64,000 bases of DNA. Source: Chondrilla cf. caribensis (lineage: Eukaryota; Porifera; Demospongiae; Chondrillida; Chondrillidae). A program made the position numbers and the translations under genes. This document shows, in pieces, positions 1-13,200 of this stretch. Numbering within the stretch: the stretch's first letter is position 1; every line of letters starts with the position of its first letter. The stretch lies in the NCBI GenBank assembly GCA_964020155.1, contig OZ026550.1, positions 4,142,352 through 4,206,351 on the forward strand. Direction: 5' to 3'. The notes below the pieces were generated by a model. That model did no database searches. It saw only the letters and a program-made list of their open reading frames with translations, and had not been told where the DNA came from.

Positions 1-720
1 TGTGATACGGTACAAATTGTACCCTATGTAGTACCATGTGTATTGTACTGTGCTACATGTGTTTATGGCAAGGTGCCCTGATTTCAAACATTGATTGTGA
101 TGATCGGTTGAATCTACCTGGAACTTTTACACGTTAGTACATTTGGATGCTTCCTGGTTTGAAAATCAGTTTGATACATTACCAAACTTAATCAGAAAGA
201 CTGTTTGCGAAGAGAAATATCAACACTACAATCTAAAGGATTTGATATTAGGAAGCTTCGGGAATTAGGTCACCTTACCATATATAATACTGTACATATT
301 GTACTGCACTACACATATGTAATATTGTATGTGTTGCACTACACTAAACATATATAATACTGTATGTATTGTTCTGTACTACACATATGTGTAATACTGT
401 ACATATTGTACTGCACTACACATATGTAATACTCTATGTATTATACTGCACTGTGCATATGTAATACTGTATGCATTGTACTTCACTGAGCATATGTAGT
501 ACTGTATGTGAGTACTAAGTCCACATCACTGGAGTGTTCTGTCCTAACAAAACCCAGTGTAGAATCCCGAGTATTGATACAATATCGATATTGATGATAC
601 GATATCAATACACTGTCTTAACAAAATCCAGTGTAGATTCCAGTGTATCAGCACCTGTTAACATTCTCTCATGCTGTCTTCTCCACTCATGTAGCTCTGA
701 CGGTCCTCCTTTGCTTGCAG
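1..720. repeat. Intronic/upstream AT-rich DNA with degenerate tandem repeat
   Basis: No coding exon is visible before the CLASP exon at 721. From about 283 to 518 a unit of roughly 36-48 bp (catatgtaatactgtatg followed by ttgtactgcactaca) is repeated five to six times with divergence. It is probably intron of the CLASP gene whose 5' part lies outside the window. Confidence 0.6.
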
Positions 721-3700
721 ACAGTTCACTGGACCAGAGAAGAGAAGAGAGCTTCACCATCCACCTGGGTGAGACATGTGTGAGTGGGTTCCTCCAATTC
801 AAGCTGTGTACACAAATAAAACACCCTAGGAGTCTATGCAGTTGAATCTCATAATGCGAATTTGTGCAGCAAAAATATCATTTATCATGAAACGTTGTCA
901 ACTCCCTACATTTACTGCTAATGTACACTCATTATTTTGTTGAATGTAATAGATGTACATACACACACACTGTACTGTACTGTACTGTGTTGTACTATAC
1001 TATAGTGTATTGTACTGTAGTATACTATAATGTACTGTACTGTACTGTACTATATTATAATGTATAGTACTGTTCTATGCTATGATGTACTGTACTGTAC
1101 TGTTCTATACCATACTGTACGGTACCATGCTGTATTACTCCATACTAATCTGCGTTGTGTCTCTGCTGCAGTGGGTCCTCTGCTATCTCTCCCCACCACC
1201 TGCAAACATCTCTCTCCCTGTACTCGGGTACACTGTCTGTTATTGTGCTAATGGTGGACGGCAAAGTCAACTCGCATACTGGAAATAAGGAAAGTGAGTG
1301 AACCTCTCCATGGGAGATTCTAGCATTTGTGAACAATGTTTTCCCAGGACTATGTTTGTGAGCAATGTACGTACGTAGGTACTGGCATTGTTTGTAAATA
1401 ATGTTTTCCAGCTGGTATTGTAATTAGTGTCCAATAAGGTGAAATGTTTTATCAATGTATTATGTCTGTCGTCAGTAGTAATCACTTCCTGTTCCTTGAA
1501 TGTACACCGAGCATTTCCTGTTTGCTTTACCGTCAACTACATATTCCCATTCATAGTAAACCAAGCACTTCCTGTTTCTCATACGCTAAACATTTCCTCT
1601 TCCTTGTACATCAAACACTTCTTGTTCCTTATTCACATACGTTTCCTGTTCCTCGTACACCAATTACCACTTTATACATTCAAAATGTATTAGTGGTGCT
1701 GAGTGTCAAGGGGCATTCTGTAACTGATTACTAGGAAGAGATTATGGGATGGAATGAGCTTGATGTCTTGGACCGGCCGTGTTTTAGTGTTTTTTTCTCA
1801 AACACCCCTTACCACCAGAGAATAACTGCAAACAGACTGATTGAAACTAATTAATTTGTGTTGTGTAACACTAGTATTGTATGTACTTATCAGTACATAT
1901 CCTGAAAGTAGCTCAGGCCATAGCTAAGTGATCCTCACTCGAAATAAGATGGTGATTATTACTTACGTACTATGTAGCTACGTAGGTATTTTCAACCGAG
2001 ATGAGCTTAATGCGCTGTTTCCACATGTCCATCTTGGTGTACAGGATTAGCTAATGTGTGTCGCCAGTCAACGGACTTCCACTTTCAGAGCATTGGCGCC
2101 CAACTTGATTCCGTGAGAGAGCAAGCAGCTGTCGCAAAGGAGCGCAGGGAGAGGTTCGGAGACCAAGGTCCCAACTCTCCGGACGACAGTCTCCCCAGTC
2201 CATCTGGTGTGATCCCCAGACAGACTTGCAGTAGTGGGACATCTGAATCCGGAATGGGTCCCATTTTAGACTACTCGAACTTGGATTCCCCATTGTCTGG
2301 ATCGTAGTCACTCACGATGACCCCTACGCCCACGCAACCCAGTGATCTCAATTGGCCACAGAAAGCATCGATATTCAACAATGGACACTCTTCAGATGGT
2401 GACAATGAAGATGTCTCCTTTACTTTACAACAAGGTATTTTTTGTTGTTAGTTTTTGTAATCTGTTGCGATGATAACCTTTGCAATTAGGACCACCTACC
2501 ATAGCCTGAATATTTTCACGACCTGTATATTAGGACCACCCACCCTTACCTTTTGGTCTCTTTGATGTTGCTACCATTCTGGACACACGGTATCATATAT
2601 ATAGACAGAGAGGTATGACTGTGTATGTACACAACACAACAGAGTACGTACGTACATGTACAGGACACTACAAGGTTGACTTTGTATTTTCTCTATCCTT
2701 CAGTCCCACACTGGGAAGAATGACCATGATAGTCACCATCCTCGGAAGCTACAGTCGAAATCACTGACTTTTCCTCGTATTGTGATCAATTCCACTCCCG
2801 TGTCAGGAGACCAAGAGTCTCCCCAGGTGGTGAAGAGAAGGGGACAGAGTTTGTCAGAGTTTGACGTGGATGAACTATACGTTGAGCCTCACAAATCACA
2901 GTTTACAGCTACGGGCAAAAGTAGATCAAATGACTCCTCCAACATGCACACCAAAACCTCCCCCAGTGGTGGGTTGAACGGTTGTCGGAGCTCTCATGTC
3001 CGAACCACCCCCAGTTCCACATCAAAAGGCTCTCCAGAACTCCACTCCAATGTGACCACACCCAGTAGTGGACGGAGTGGTTCCCACAGGCCACCCCCTG
3101 CAGCCACACCCGGTAACAACAAGGAGAGTCCTCTTTACAGAAGGTGGTCCAGATCCAAAAAAAAAGATGTAAAGCCTCGTGGTCAAACATCAAAGGGCAA
3201 TAGTTCCTCTCCCAGAAATCGTAGTGTGTCCACCTCTCGAATGAAGACAAGTGCTTCCTTCAGTGTGTCATCTGAACTGTCCCTACATCACTACACAGCA
3301 GCCAACGGATGGGACGACACCAAAGTGCGGGAGACAGTGGGTGAACCTGTGAGTGTCGTGAGTTTCTGTACATAGTACACTCATAGTACAATCCCTTAGT
3401 CTGTTGTGGTACACTCATATACGTAGTCAAGCACTCGGTCTGTCTGTTTGGAGTACACATACAGTACATATGTAATGATGCCAATGTACAGTACATACCT
3501 ATATTATCTATACCTGTTAATGCGCATGTATACATACAAAATGGAAACACACATATAAAAGTGCATACACGTATTGTAGTATGTACATGTGCATAATATA
3601 TGTGTGTACATACGTATGTGGTTGCATGTAGGTGAGAATGCAGTGGTTGGTGAGATCCTGAAGCGCTTATCGGCCAAGGATACCAGGTACTGCGTGCACA

Positions 3701-4524
3701 TGTATTACAGTTTTGCTTATTGCAGAATGATTGTCAGTGATGGCACCATCCAGGGTCATATTCGTAGAGCTCCCCGGAATTCCCCCTTGTCAGTCATGTA
3801 TTGTAGTTGTTTTGTATTGATAACCTGCCGGTGGGCTTACATATGGTAATACATGCATGTACATCATAGGCGGTGGAACCGGGGGGGCAGGGGGGGCATT
3901 GCCCCCCCTAATTTTTAAGGAGACATATAATGTTACATAGACATATACACATATTATTAATATAATTTTGAATGAGTCTTGGTGTTATGAACATATGCAT
4001 AGAATTTACTGAAGTGAAGGAGTGGCTAGTATATGCTAATTTGGTGACTTAGTGTTCTGTACTGCGCGTGCACTGGACCACCGCCCCCCTAAGATTTTTA
4101 TGTTCCACCGCCACTGTACATGCATATACGTATATGTGTACGTGTGACGTAGACCTACTGTATATGTGTTGTGCATGTGCTGTACACTTGCTGTACATGT
4201 ACTGTACATGTGATGTGCATGTGATGTACACGTGATGTACATGTGATATACATATGACGTATGTCCTTTTGTGCAGTTCCAACATGACATTGAAGTCGTT
4301 GAACTCCCTGTCCAAGTTGGTTGCTAGTCCAGATCATTGCAACTGGGATGAATACTGCAGCCGAGTCCTACACAAGCTGATGGAGTTGATGCAGGACGAA
4401 AGTGGTGAAGTGAAGATACTAGCTCTGAGGGTGTTCAGAGAGGTTGTCAAAGTGAAGCCTGACATCCTCAAGAATGTGACTGAGTTGGTGATCACTAAAG
4501 TGTTGAAGTCTTGTCAGGATGAAG

Positions 4525-4597
<73 letters not shown>

Positions 4598-5964
4598 GGT
4601 GGGTGGGTGGATGGGTGAGTTTGCATGTGTGGGCCTGTTAACATGTGTGCATGCATGTGTGTGCGTGTGTGTGTGTCTGTGTGTGCTGCATACATGTAAA
4701 AATGTACAAACTGTCATGAAACCATTGTACAGTAGTTGTGTTCATGTGGATTACATATACGTATACTGTCCCTGTGTGTATCTTGATACAATATATTATT
4801 CTTTTGGTACATGAGACCTTACTTGTATCTCTCTCTTGTTAGATGGAAGAAGTATTCTGTGAGGAAGTGCTACCTGTCCTCGCTCCAGTCCTCAGTCCCT
4901 CCCACGTCCTTCCTCTACTTGTTGACCTCTCACAATCTAACTCATACCCACTCTTTTACCTTGCACTAAAGATGTTGACCATGGTGAGTTTTATGTCTGT
5001 TCCACACTTGATGTCTGTACTTGAGTTTCATGCTTGTCTTTGAATTTGTTGTCTGTTCTTCACATGAGTGTGATGTCTGTTGCACATGGGGGTTAGTGTG
5101 ATATTTGCGTATGAGTGAGATGTCTGTACTTGAGTGTGATGTCTGTACTTTAGTGTGATGTCTGTGTTTGAATCTGATATCTATTCAGCTTGAGTGTGAT
5201 GTCTGTACTTTAGTGTGATGTCTGCACTTTAGTGTGATGTCTGCACTTCTAGATCCTTCCACTGTGTGATGAGGAGACTATATCACCACATATCAGCTCC
5301 CTACTATATACAGTTGATAAGGTGTGTGTGTGTTCGTGCGTGCGTGTGTGCGTGCGTGCGTGCGTGCGTGCGTACGTGCGTGCATGTGTGCACATGGTTA
5401 GTAGTATTATGTATATGTATGTTTTATCCTTAATACATTACACTCCACTTACTGCATTAGAGTCATAAAGTGATGTTCTCTTCTCTCCAGCACTTCAGCC
5501 ACAAGCAAGGCTCTGTTCGCATGGCCACAGTAGGGTGTATTGTTGCCATGCTGCGAGTTTCGGAGGATGCAGTTAGGCCTCACTTATCCTCGCTGTGCCC
5601 TATTCAGTACCAGCTTGTAGAGTACTACCTGAAGGGAACTGGGGGTAATGCAAGGCATTTGCACAGTACTACAGAGAGTACAGGAAGCAAGGGTATGTTG
5701 CACAATACAGGAAGTACAGGAGACACTGGTATATTGCACAATACAGGAAGTACAGGAGACACTGGTATATTGCACAATACAGGAAGTACAGGAGACACTG
5801 GTATGTTGCACAATACAGGAAGTACAGGAGACACTGGTATGTTGCACAATACAGGAAGTACAGGAGACACTGGTATGTTGCACAATACAGGAAGTACAGG
5901 AGACACTGGTATATTGCACAATACAGGGAGCGCTGGAAAAGTGGCCATGGCTGAAATCATCTGA
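721..5964 (+). CDS. CLASP: CLIP-associating protein (CLASP), 3' part of gene
   Basis: Microtubule plus-end rescue factor; the C-terminal helical TOG-like domain of CLASPs binds CLIP and kinetochore partners. Proposed exons: 721-768, 1172-1293, 2045-2303, 2362-2434, 2704-3340 (or 3348), 3632 (or 3637)-3686, 4277-4526, 4843-4983, 5253-5321, 5491-5964. Phases agree throughout. Exons up to 3340 encode a Ser/Pro/basic linker, typical of the CLASP microtubule-binding region. Exons from 4277 match the C-terminal domain: W-D-E-Y followed by [15 protein letters not shown] aligns with human LALRVLREIL. The 5491 exon ([15 protein letters not shown], then VRPHLSSL) aligns with the last CLASP helices. The stop is at 5962-5964, after a species-specific repeat tail. 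The 5' end is missing. Family assignment of the 3' exons is strong; the first four exons rest on splice phase only. Confidence 0.85.
971..1140 (+). repeat. TGTACTG-rich simple repeat
   Basis: Intronic stretch built of tgtactg/tatactg units upstream of the 1172 exon. Small open frames here are by-products of the repeat. Confidence 0.6.
3867..4114. mobile_element. Short inverted-repeat element in CLASP intron
   Basis: The left end reads taggcggtggaacc and the right end ggttccaccgcc-like (gttccaccgccactg). Just inside both ends are G-runs and C-runs (ggggggcagggggggc, gcccccct). About 250 bp, non-coding, MITE-like. The 57.43-57.54 kb region has a similar G/C-run pattern. Confidence 0.55.
4527..4597 (+). 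repeat. (GT)n microsatellite at a CLASP splice donor
   Basis: The exon ends gaagag at 4526 and the dinucleotide tract starts at the very next base, so the donor GT is the first repeat unit. A diverged GT-rich stretch continues to about 4690. Confidence 0.85.
5000..5250 (+). repeat. Intronic minisatellite, ~18-22 bp unit
   Basis: The unit gtgatgtctgtacttgagt / gtgatgtctgtactttagt is repeated about ten times and runs to the acceptor of the 5253 exon of CLASP. Confidence 0.75.
5322..5395 (+). repeat. GT/CGTG simple repeat after CLASP donor
   Basis: gtgtgtgtgtg begins at the donor of exon 5253-5321 and grades into (cgtg)n. Confidence 0.7.
5680..5930 (+). repeat. Coding 36-bp minisatellite in CLASP C-terminal tail
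   Basis: Six near-identical copies plus a degenerate first copy encode the 12-residue unit [12 protein letters not shown] (I/M alternates). The array lies inside the last CLASP exon after the conserved domain, and the frame continues to the stop at 5962. The unit length is a multiple of three, so copy-number change keeps the frame. Confidence 0.9.
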
Positions 5965-6539
5965 TCATTGTTCTGTTATGCAGTTGCTATTAACCTGGTC
6001 CAATATTTCCTGGTATCGGTTGTAAGTTTACATTTAGACATGTTTAACAACGCATTAGATTTTTTGTTGTTTTCACCTTCTTCGCGTTCATTCTGTACGT
6101 CTTGGACTTTTATGTATGACACATAGCTTTTTTATTATGGTGTCCAAATTTTGTACATCAAAATTAATTTCGCATGTAACTTCAGACACATGTAAAATTA
6201 GCAGCAATCAAAGTGATAATGAAACAGGTTGTTGAGTATATCTGCAGGTACTTACAAAGTGTCAGAGATGATGTGACTATACATCGGTAATCATCAGAGC
6301 CATGGCCAGGTAGGACACACAGCTAATAGCAGCACTAGCATTACCAACAAACTGACAAGATTCTCCCCAACGGGCCCAAAAAACCTATATTGTGCACGAT
6401 GATGATAATGATTCTGATCTCCAAAGCTAATAATGATTCAGAATAATAATCATAACAATATTGTTACAATAATTATACATGTATTATATACATTTATTTT
6501 AATTTTATCAAAATACATTAAAATTAATAATACCTTAAT

Positions 6540-7330
6540 TGAGGGAGAGTATCAACCTGATATTTTAAACTAAAAAAACACTTAGCACTGTGCATCTTGC
6601 ATTCTTTGAGGGAGGATGTCAACCTAATATTTCCAACTAATCACTAGCTGGGGATATGATCGAAGTTATTAAACACTCCCCTCTCCTAGAGGATCGTCTG
6701 ATGCTCCCAATCTTCATAACATGTGGCTTGTTTTGTCTAGCTACACTCAGAGGTGCTCAATATTTTCATTGTAGGAACATTCTAACATAAAAGGTATACC
6801 AAAGTTGTTCTTGACCAAAGATCAGCTTGACATACCCCCTCTTCCATGAGCTACATTGAAATTTGCTTTATTTCCCTACCATCCCCTCCCATACATTGGA
6901 AATAGTAAATATCTCCGAAGTAGCTATTATAGTTACAGGCCATGTTAGAAGATGGGATGGATTTTGAACTTTAGATCATGACCAATGCTGAGTCTGACCA
7001 AATGTCAATTTGACACGCCCCCTCTACTATGATATACAACAAAAGATGCTTTGCTATTTTTATAGGTTTGGAGAGTGTGCATGGTGATAGAACCAGAATT
7101 TAGCCCCTATATTGCACCAGCTTGAATAACTAAGATTCCAGAAAACATAATAATATGGAGATTGGGATAGTTTCAGAATTTAGTTGCAATATCAACCTAG
7201 GTCAAGACCTATATAATATGAGCTAGATATTGCCTTCCTTCCATGAGCTATGGTAAAAGGTGAAATCTCTCCCACACATTGAAACTCCGAATGTAGGTAG
7301 AGATTTAGGCCATGTTCAGAGATGGAGTGT
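6540..7330. repeat. Degenerate ~180-bp tandem repeat, copy A
   Basis: Blocks recur with the same order of words: 'gacacgccccctc', '(cc)atgagctat', 'cccatacattgaaa', 'ctccgaatgtag', 'atgggat'. The same words in the same order occur at 54500-54870, so this is a dispersed family. Confidence 0.6.
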
Positions 7331-7620
7331 ATTCCAGAACTGAGTACTTGGGTACAGCACTGTAGTAGTAGTTGTTGTATGACGACTAAGCACTGTGTGT
7401 TATGGGTTGGCTACAGCACTATTAATTGTTGCATGACGACTGGACACTGTGCGAGTGTGTGTATATCTCCTTCTTTTTGTGTGTGTACTAGTGTATGTTT
7501 GTGTATGTTCCATTCTTGTGTGTGCTGGTAGTGATGCTGTACACACATACGTTATTGATTACGTGTAACCCTTTAACCTCCAAAGGTGCATGCTACTGTC
7601 CACAAGTGTATACACATAGT

Positions 7621-7623
<3 letters not shown>

Positions 7624-7683
<60 letters not shown>

Positions 7684-7712
7684 GTGTGTGTGCGCGCGTG
7701 CGTGCGTGTGTG
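7624..7712 (+). repeat. (GT)n microsatellite
   Basis: About 45 GT units, interrupted only near the 3' end by gc and gcgcgcgtgcg. Confidence 0.9.
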
Positions 7713-8735
7713 TGCATAATACATCTATGTATATATCCTAAATTACATATAAACAGTACACGCAAGTGCGTGCATGCTTTTATTCATTTAACTTGACATG
7801 TGTGAATGTGTTAATTCTTATATATATCATATTGTGAGTGGATCTGATAAAATAATCTGTAATAATTATATTATATATTATTATCAAAGCTACAATACTA
7901 TGAGTATAATAATATTTTTATAATAAGGATATTACAGATATCGAAATCAATATCGTCATGTGACACAAATGCATGGCCAACGACTGTAAGCTTCATTAAA
8001 TTTTTCTTTGTATATGTAAAATGACGTTGCATGGTGTTGGTGGGAATTGGTGATGGAAGATACTCATTACACTAATATTAAAGTATTATTAACTGTCTTA
8101 TCCATAAAATAAAGTCTGCCGACCTGCATGAACTTTCACACGTAGATTGGCAATATATATAACCCCATCATTATAATTATTTTCCAACTAAAGATATCAG
8201 ATTAATATGTATATTATATTAACAGTCATCACCAGTCCTCTCAAGGCGAAATGACCCTTAAACCTCAGCATTTAATTTCCCGTTTCATAGCCAATTATAT
8301 TAAATTAATTAATTTATAATATGAGAATTTATATCTCGAAGTTAATAATGTAGTGTATTTATAAAAATAATATAATTAATAAATTAGATGATATACTGCA
8401 GATTAATAGCAACTACGCATGCAGGATATGACGGCAGTTCCAATCTGATTATCATAGTGTTATGGTGCTGAACACCAAATTAGGTTTTCGTTTGCAGTAG
8501 TTAATATTATTATTAAAATGCATTGATCTGTTGCTGGTAGGTACTTAAAACAGAAATCGAAGTTAATTGCATTGCAGTACGTGTGGTAAGCATATCACGT
8601 ACGTATCGAGTGGCCCACGTATACGAGATTATACGGAGTGTAGAAGACCTGTTAAACCATAGAAACTCTAAGCTATAACGGTTACGTTAGCTTAATTGGA
8701 GTGTCCATGGTTATACGGCAATAAAACCTGTATCG

Positions 8736-9716
8736 ATGGCCCAAAGTTTCGGCAGAAACCTTCTACGAGGAATAGGGTCTCGAAAGTGCTTGACTTCAGG
8801 GATTCGTCTTCGACAGCTGCAAGGAAGATGGCGTCTACCACGTCCCTTCTCCACCACAAGCAACGACAACATCGTAAGATCCTGGCCTGAACTGGACCTT
8901 AATATCAGAGAAACTCTTTACTCAAACGTGTTTAACCATCAAGATTTCCCAAGGACCAACACCGCCATTATAGAAGGAGTGTCGGGGAAGAAGGTATCCT
9001 ACAACGAACTAATGGAGATGATAGGCAACGTAGGTTCCGCTCTGGTGAAGAGGGGAGTTGCGAAAGACGACGTTTTAGCTATTGTGAGTCCTGATTCGAT
9101 CGAGTTTGCGGTACAGTTCTTCGCCACTAGTGCTATCGGATGCGTGGTCAGCCCCGTTAATCCTTCTTTCACGTCTGGGGAGATCGCATACCAGTTGAAG
9201 GACTGCGGAGCCAAGTACATAGCAACCGTATCGAGCATTCTGTCCACTGTGAAGGAAGCTGCTAGTCAGGTCGGTGTACCAAACGACAAGATTATCGTCC
9301 TCGAAACTGACGGTGACGGAGAGCACATCTCCTTCAACAAGTTGTTGGAGGACAGTGGTTCTTCCTTCCCGGACGGAGGTGTCCCCGTGGATCCAGAAAG
9401 CACAGCATGCTTGCCATATTCCAGCGGTACAACTGGACTCCCCAAGGGAGTGATGCTATCTCATCACAACCTCGTTGCTAACTTGTGCCAAGTTGACCAT
9501 CCCCTCTTACTAGATTTTAGTCCAAGTTCCGTATTGATGTGCCTCCTTCCTCTCTTCCACATCTATGGTATGACTGTGATGCTGTCATATGGACTCAAAA
9601 AGGGATCAACACTGGTCAGTCTACCGCAGTTCACCCCGGAGTCTTTCCTCCATGCCATGTCTGAGTATAATGTCACCGATGCTCTACTTGCGCCACCTCT
9701 TGTTCTGTTCCTCGAA
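8736..9716 (+). CDS. Acyl-CoA synthetase (4-coumarate-CoA ligase-like), N-terminal 327 codons
   Basis: ANL-superfamily enzyme that activates a carboxylic acid with ATP and CoA. Residues 1-45 are Arg/Ser-rich with no acidic residue (RNLLRGIGSRK, RWRLPRPFST), a probable mitochondrial presequence. The AMP-binding P-loop YSSGTTGLPKGV is at 228-239 and LPLFHIYGM follows. The frame ends after ...PPLVLFLE, inside the region that in the family leads into the 'LSSLR..SGAAPL' segment. No GT donor follows; instead an in-frame TGA and sequence homologous to 33166 onward begin. The missing half is at 45097-46219. An upstream ATG at 8696 is in another frame. The exact substrate is unknown. Confidence 0.88.
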
Positions 9717-9741
9717 TGATTTTGATATATACGCATATATC

Positions 9742-9747
<6 letters not shown>

Positions 9748-9809
<62 letters not shown>
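9748..9809. repeat. (TA)n microsatellite
   Basis: About 31 TA units directly after the acyl-CoA synthetase break. The homologous place in unit 3 (about 33180) lacks the expansion. Confidence 0.9.
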
Positions 9810-9811
<2 letters not shown>

Positions 9812-10223
9812 ATAGTTCATTGCACTTATTATACATTTTGTGAATACGTATTTTTACATTTGAACATACATTACATTACGTTGTCATATGAGTAGATTGA
9901 GAATATCGCAGAATGTCACAGGCCAACTGGTAGTTTAATTACCTTTAGAAAATTAAACTATACACTCACACACTGCAAGCTACTAGCTACTGGCCTACCA
10001 AGCAGTACATGCATGATGTACAACACTATAACAGTACACTAGAAGTATGTATACAGTGATAGTGGGCCAAGTGATAAGCCAATAAAGCACAACTTATACA
10101 TTGACTTAAAATGAACTATCATAAGAATCATATGCTACAACAATCAAACTAATTAAACTACAATTACACTAAATCTTTACACACACAGAAAATGTAATGA
10201 AAGTGAAATTAATGTGATTGGCT

Positions 10224-13200
10224 TCAATCAAAGTTGCTATAACTATTCAAAATGAAATTTGCCATGATCAGCTTGGCAACGATATCCTTATGACCAGCGG
10301 CTTTGGCAATATCCAGCGCCGTTTGTCCCCTGTTGTTAGTCTTGTTCCTGTCACATTTGAATTCAATGAGCTTTGTCACCGCATTCACATGACCGTGCTG
10401 AGCTGCAAGATGTAGTGCCGTCATTCCATCTGTGTCAGTCTCATTTACATCCGTTCCACGGCGGACAAGTTCAGCAACAACATCCACATGGCCCACGGTA
10501 GCTGCCAAGTGGAGTGCTGTAAAACCACCAATGTTAGTGGTCCTGGCCATGTCACATCCAAGTTCAATGAGTTTAGTGACAACTTTCACATGACCCTTGG
10601 AAGCTGCAAGATGTAGAGCTGTACGTCTAATGAGGTCTGTTGCATTCACGTCACATCCGAGTTCAACGAGTTTAGCAACGACATCCACATAACCATCGCT
10701 AGCTGCAAGATGTAGTGCAGTCCATCCATTGTTAGTGGTCTTGTTCATGTCAAGGTTAAGTTTGACAAGTTTAGCAACGGCATCCACATGACCATGGCCA
10801 GCTGCAGCATGTAGTGCGGTCACTTCATTTTTATCGGTCTTGTTCATGTCACATCCAAATTCAAGGAGTTTAGCAATGACATCCACCTGACCAAAAATAG
10901 CTGCATGATGTAGTGCGGTAAATCCACAGCTATCGGTTTCGTTCATGCCACATCCAAGTTCGAAGAGTTTAGCAATGACATCCATACGACCATTCATAGC
11001 TGCATAATGTAGTGCAGTAAATCCCTTGTCATCGGTCTTGTTCAAGTCAAATCTGAGTTCAAAGAGTTTAGCAACGACATCCACACGACCAGTCCTAGCT
11101 GCAATATGTAGTATGGTCAATCCATTGTTATTAGTCTTGTTCATGTCACATCCATGTTCAACAAGTTTAGCAACGACATCCACATGACCATCCAAAGCTG
11201 CATAATGTAGTGCGGTCAATCCATCATCATCAGTCTTGTCGATGCCACATCCAAGTCCAATGAGTTTATCAACGATATCCACATGACCATATTTAGCTGC
11301 GGTATGCAGTGGTGTACATCCCTTAAGAAGGCAATCAACATCAAAACCGGGCATATTCCTACACTTGCGCACAACAGTTTCAAATTCGCTTATGTTTCCA
11401 CTAGTAGCCGCACCATGCAAAGCTAGATATATAAAATTCTCAGGGTCATTCTCTTTCTGCTCATTTGCTACACATTCACCTTTCAATTCTCCATGCTTTG
11501 GAATCTATAGAAAATGAAGTTATGAAATAATAATATCAAGTATTATATTAAGATGTTTTGTCTGGGCCTTTGAAACTATACCAAGAGTTGTAGGCATGCA
11601 AGTAACCACTGGTTTTAGTCAATATTGAGAAATCACTCATTTCTGGTGAAATTCCCTTAAAATCCCGATACTCAACAATTATTTTATGACACCACAGTAT
11701 ATCCAGGTTAGTATTACCACTATATAATTAGGTATCAAAGCAGTACTGTTGATGTTACAGTTGAAATGTCTGAAAATAACCAGCTGACTCAATCACAAGT
11801 TGATCCTTATAATTTAACCACAAGAATTTGAGGTCACTGCCTATCTAATATGTAAGCACAAACACATATGCACAATGTACATACAGTTCTATAATACAGA
11901 CCACTTATAAAATTATGTGCCCGTCACACAACCTGACATCATGGTTGGCAAAATTAAGATTTTTCATTATTATAGTCAACGATGGTGGAATTGTTGAAAG
12001 CCGGTGAAGGTTGAAGTGGCATTGTCTACAAAAGCTGAAGTTGTTACATGCTTGCTCTCTCCTTGGCAGTTGGGTCTTTTCTATATAATTGAATGTCGCC
12101 TGTATATAACTCACCGGTAGGTCTTTCTTCATATCTCGACCAAGACTGTTCATTTTCGGGTAACCCTCTTTTTTGATCATCACATCACACAGGCTATGTA
12201 CAGTCTCCAATGAACCATAATCTCTCATGTGAAGAAACAGCATTTCAGTGGCTTTATTATTGCTTGTTCTCTTCAATTCAAAGCACAAGCTCTCAGGTAT
12301 GACTTTCTCTATTTCCAATAATTGAGCAATTTCATGTGTGTTAACGCTTCCAAGAAACTTGTCTGTATACTCCTGGAAAAAATCTTTGAAGACAAATTTT
12401 CTTTCTACAAACAATGAGTGAAAACAGAAGAATAAAATGATAGAGGAGCTGTCCAAAGTGCTAACATCATTATTTTACATACTCCTCAACACAGAAAATT
12501 CATTATTGAAAGTTGAGTTGAATGCAGTAGCATATTATACAAGAACCAAGTGATGTGTGTAATGAATAATTATGAAACAAGATGGACTTAGGCTACAGTA
12601 TGATGTCATGTATGCATGCAGTACCGACAGGAGCTATCTAAAAGTGATGAGGCCAAAAATTTAAAAACAGATCGCGGTGTTGCTGTCTTTGATGAACCAT
12701 CTTTCACTTCCACGAGGTACAAATGGTAACGATGAGTCAACTTTCGATGACGTCAAATAGTATAATTGAAACATGGCTGATTGTCATGGCGTTTGTTTCA
12801 TAATCGCAAAAGGGCAACCTGTACACTTTGAGAACAATTCCCACTATCAAAACAAGGAGGAAAGAGCACACCAAAAAGTGGTGCAGCCAAATCCGCTGCA
12901 GCTGCTGCGGTTCCATCGGCCCTGGCATGTATGAATACGTTAAACGTAGAGCGTGCTTTTATAAACGCGTAGCTAGCGTGTACGGAATCTTCGCCTCGCG
13001 TGTTTGGAGGTGTCGGGGATTCGACTATAAAAGGGGGGGGGGGGGTGGTTACACACCGTGAAAACATAATTGAGCGCGAGTTTCAAAGGGATGCAAAGAA
13101 GCTTTCTTTCGAAAGGGCTTCTTCTCGTCCTAACAATAGCTGTTAACAAGCACTAACTCTAAATAAAAAAACGCACATTTATACACTAAACAATTGATTT

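Larger units (their letters stand above)
5965..8735. other. Gene-free AT-rich interval
   Basis: No supported gene. Contents: a degenerate ~180-bp repeat family (6540-7330), a (GT)n tract (7624-7712) and very AT-rich DNA (7800-8560). The stretch before 8736 should hold the promoter of the acyl-CoA synthetase, but no convincing core element was seen. Confidence 0.6.

Noticed and set aside
5584..5960. Reverse-strand frames across the CLASP minisatellite
   Set aside because: They are mirrors of a stop-free 36-bp repeat; the forward frame carries the conserved CLASP domain.
12737..13067. Short frames with a hydrophobic stretch (possible small membrane protein)
   Set aside because: The homologous segment in unit 3 changes frame and the 855-bp element interrupts it; no splice-compatible model was found.
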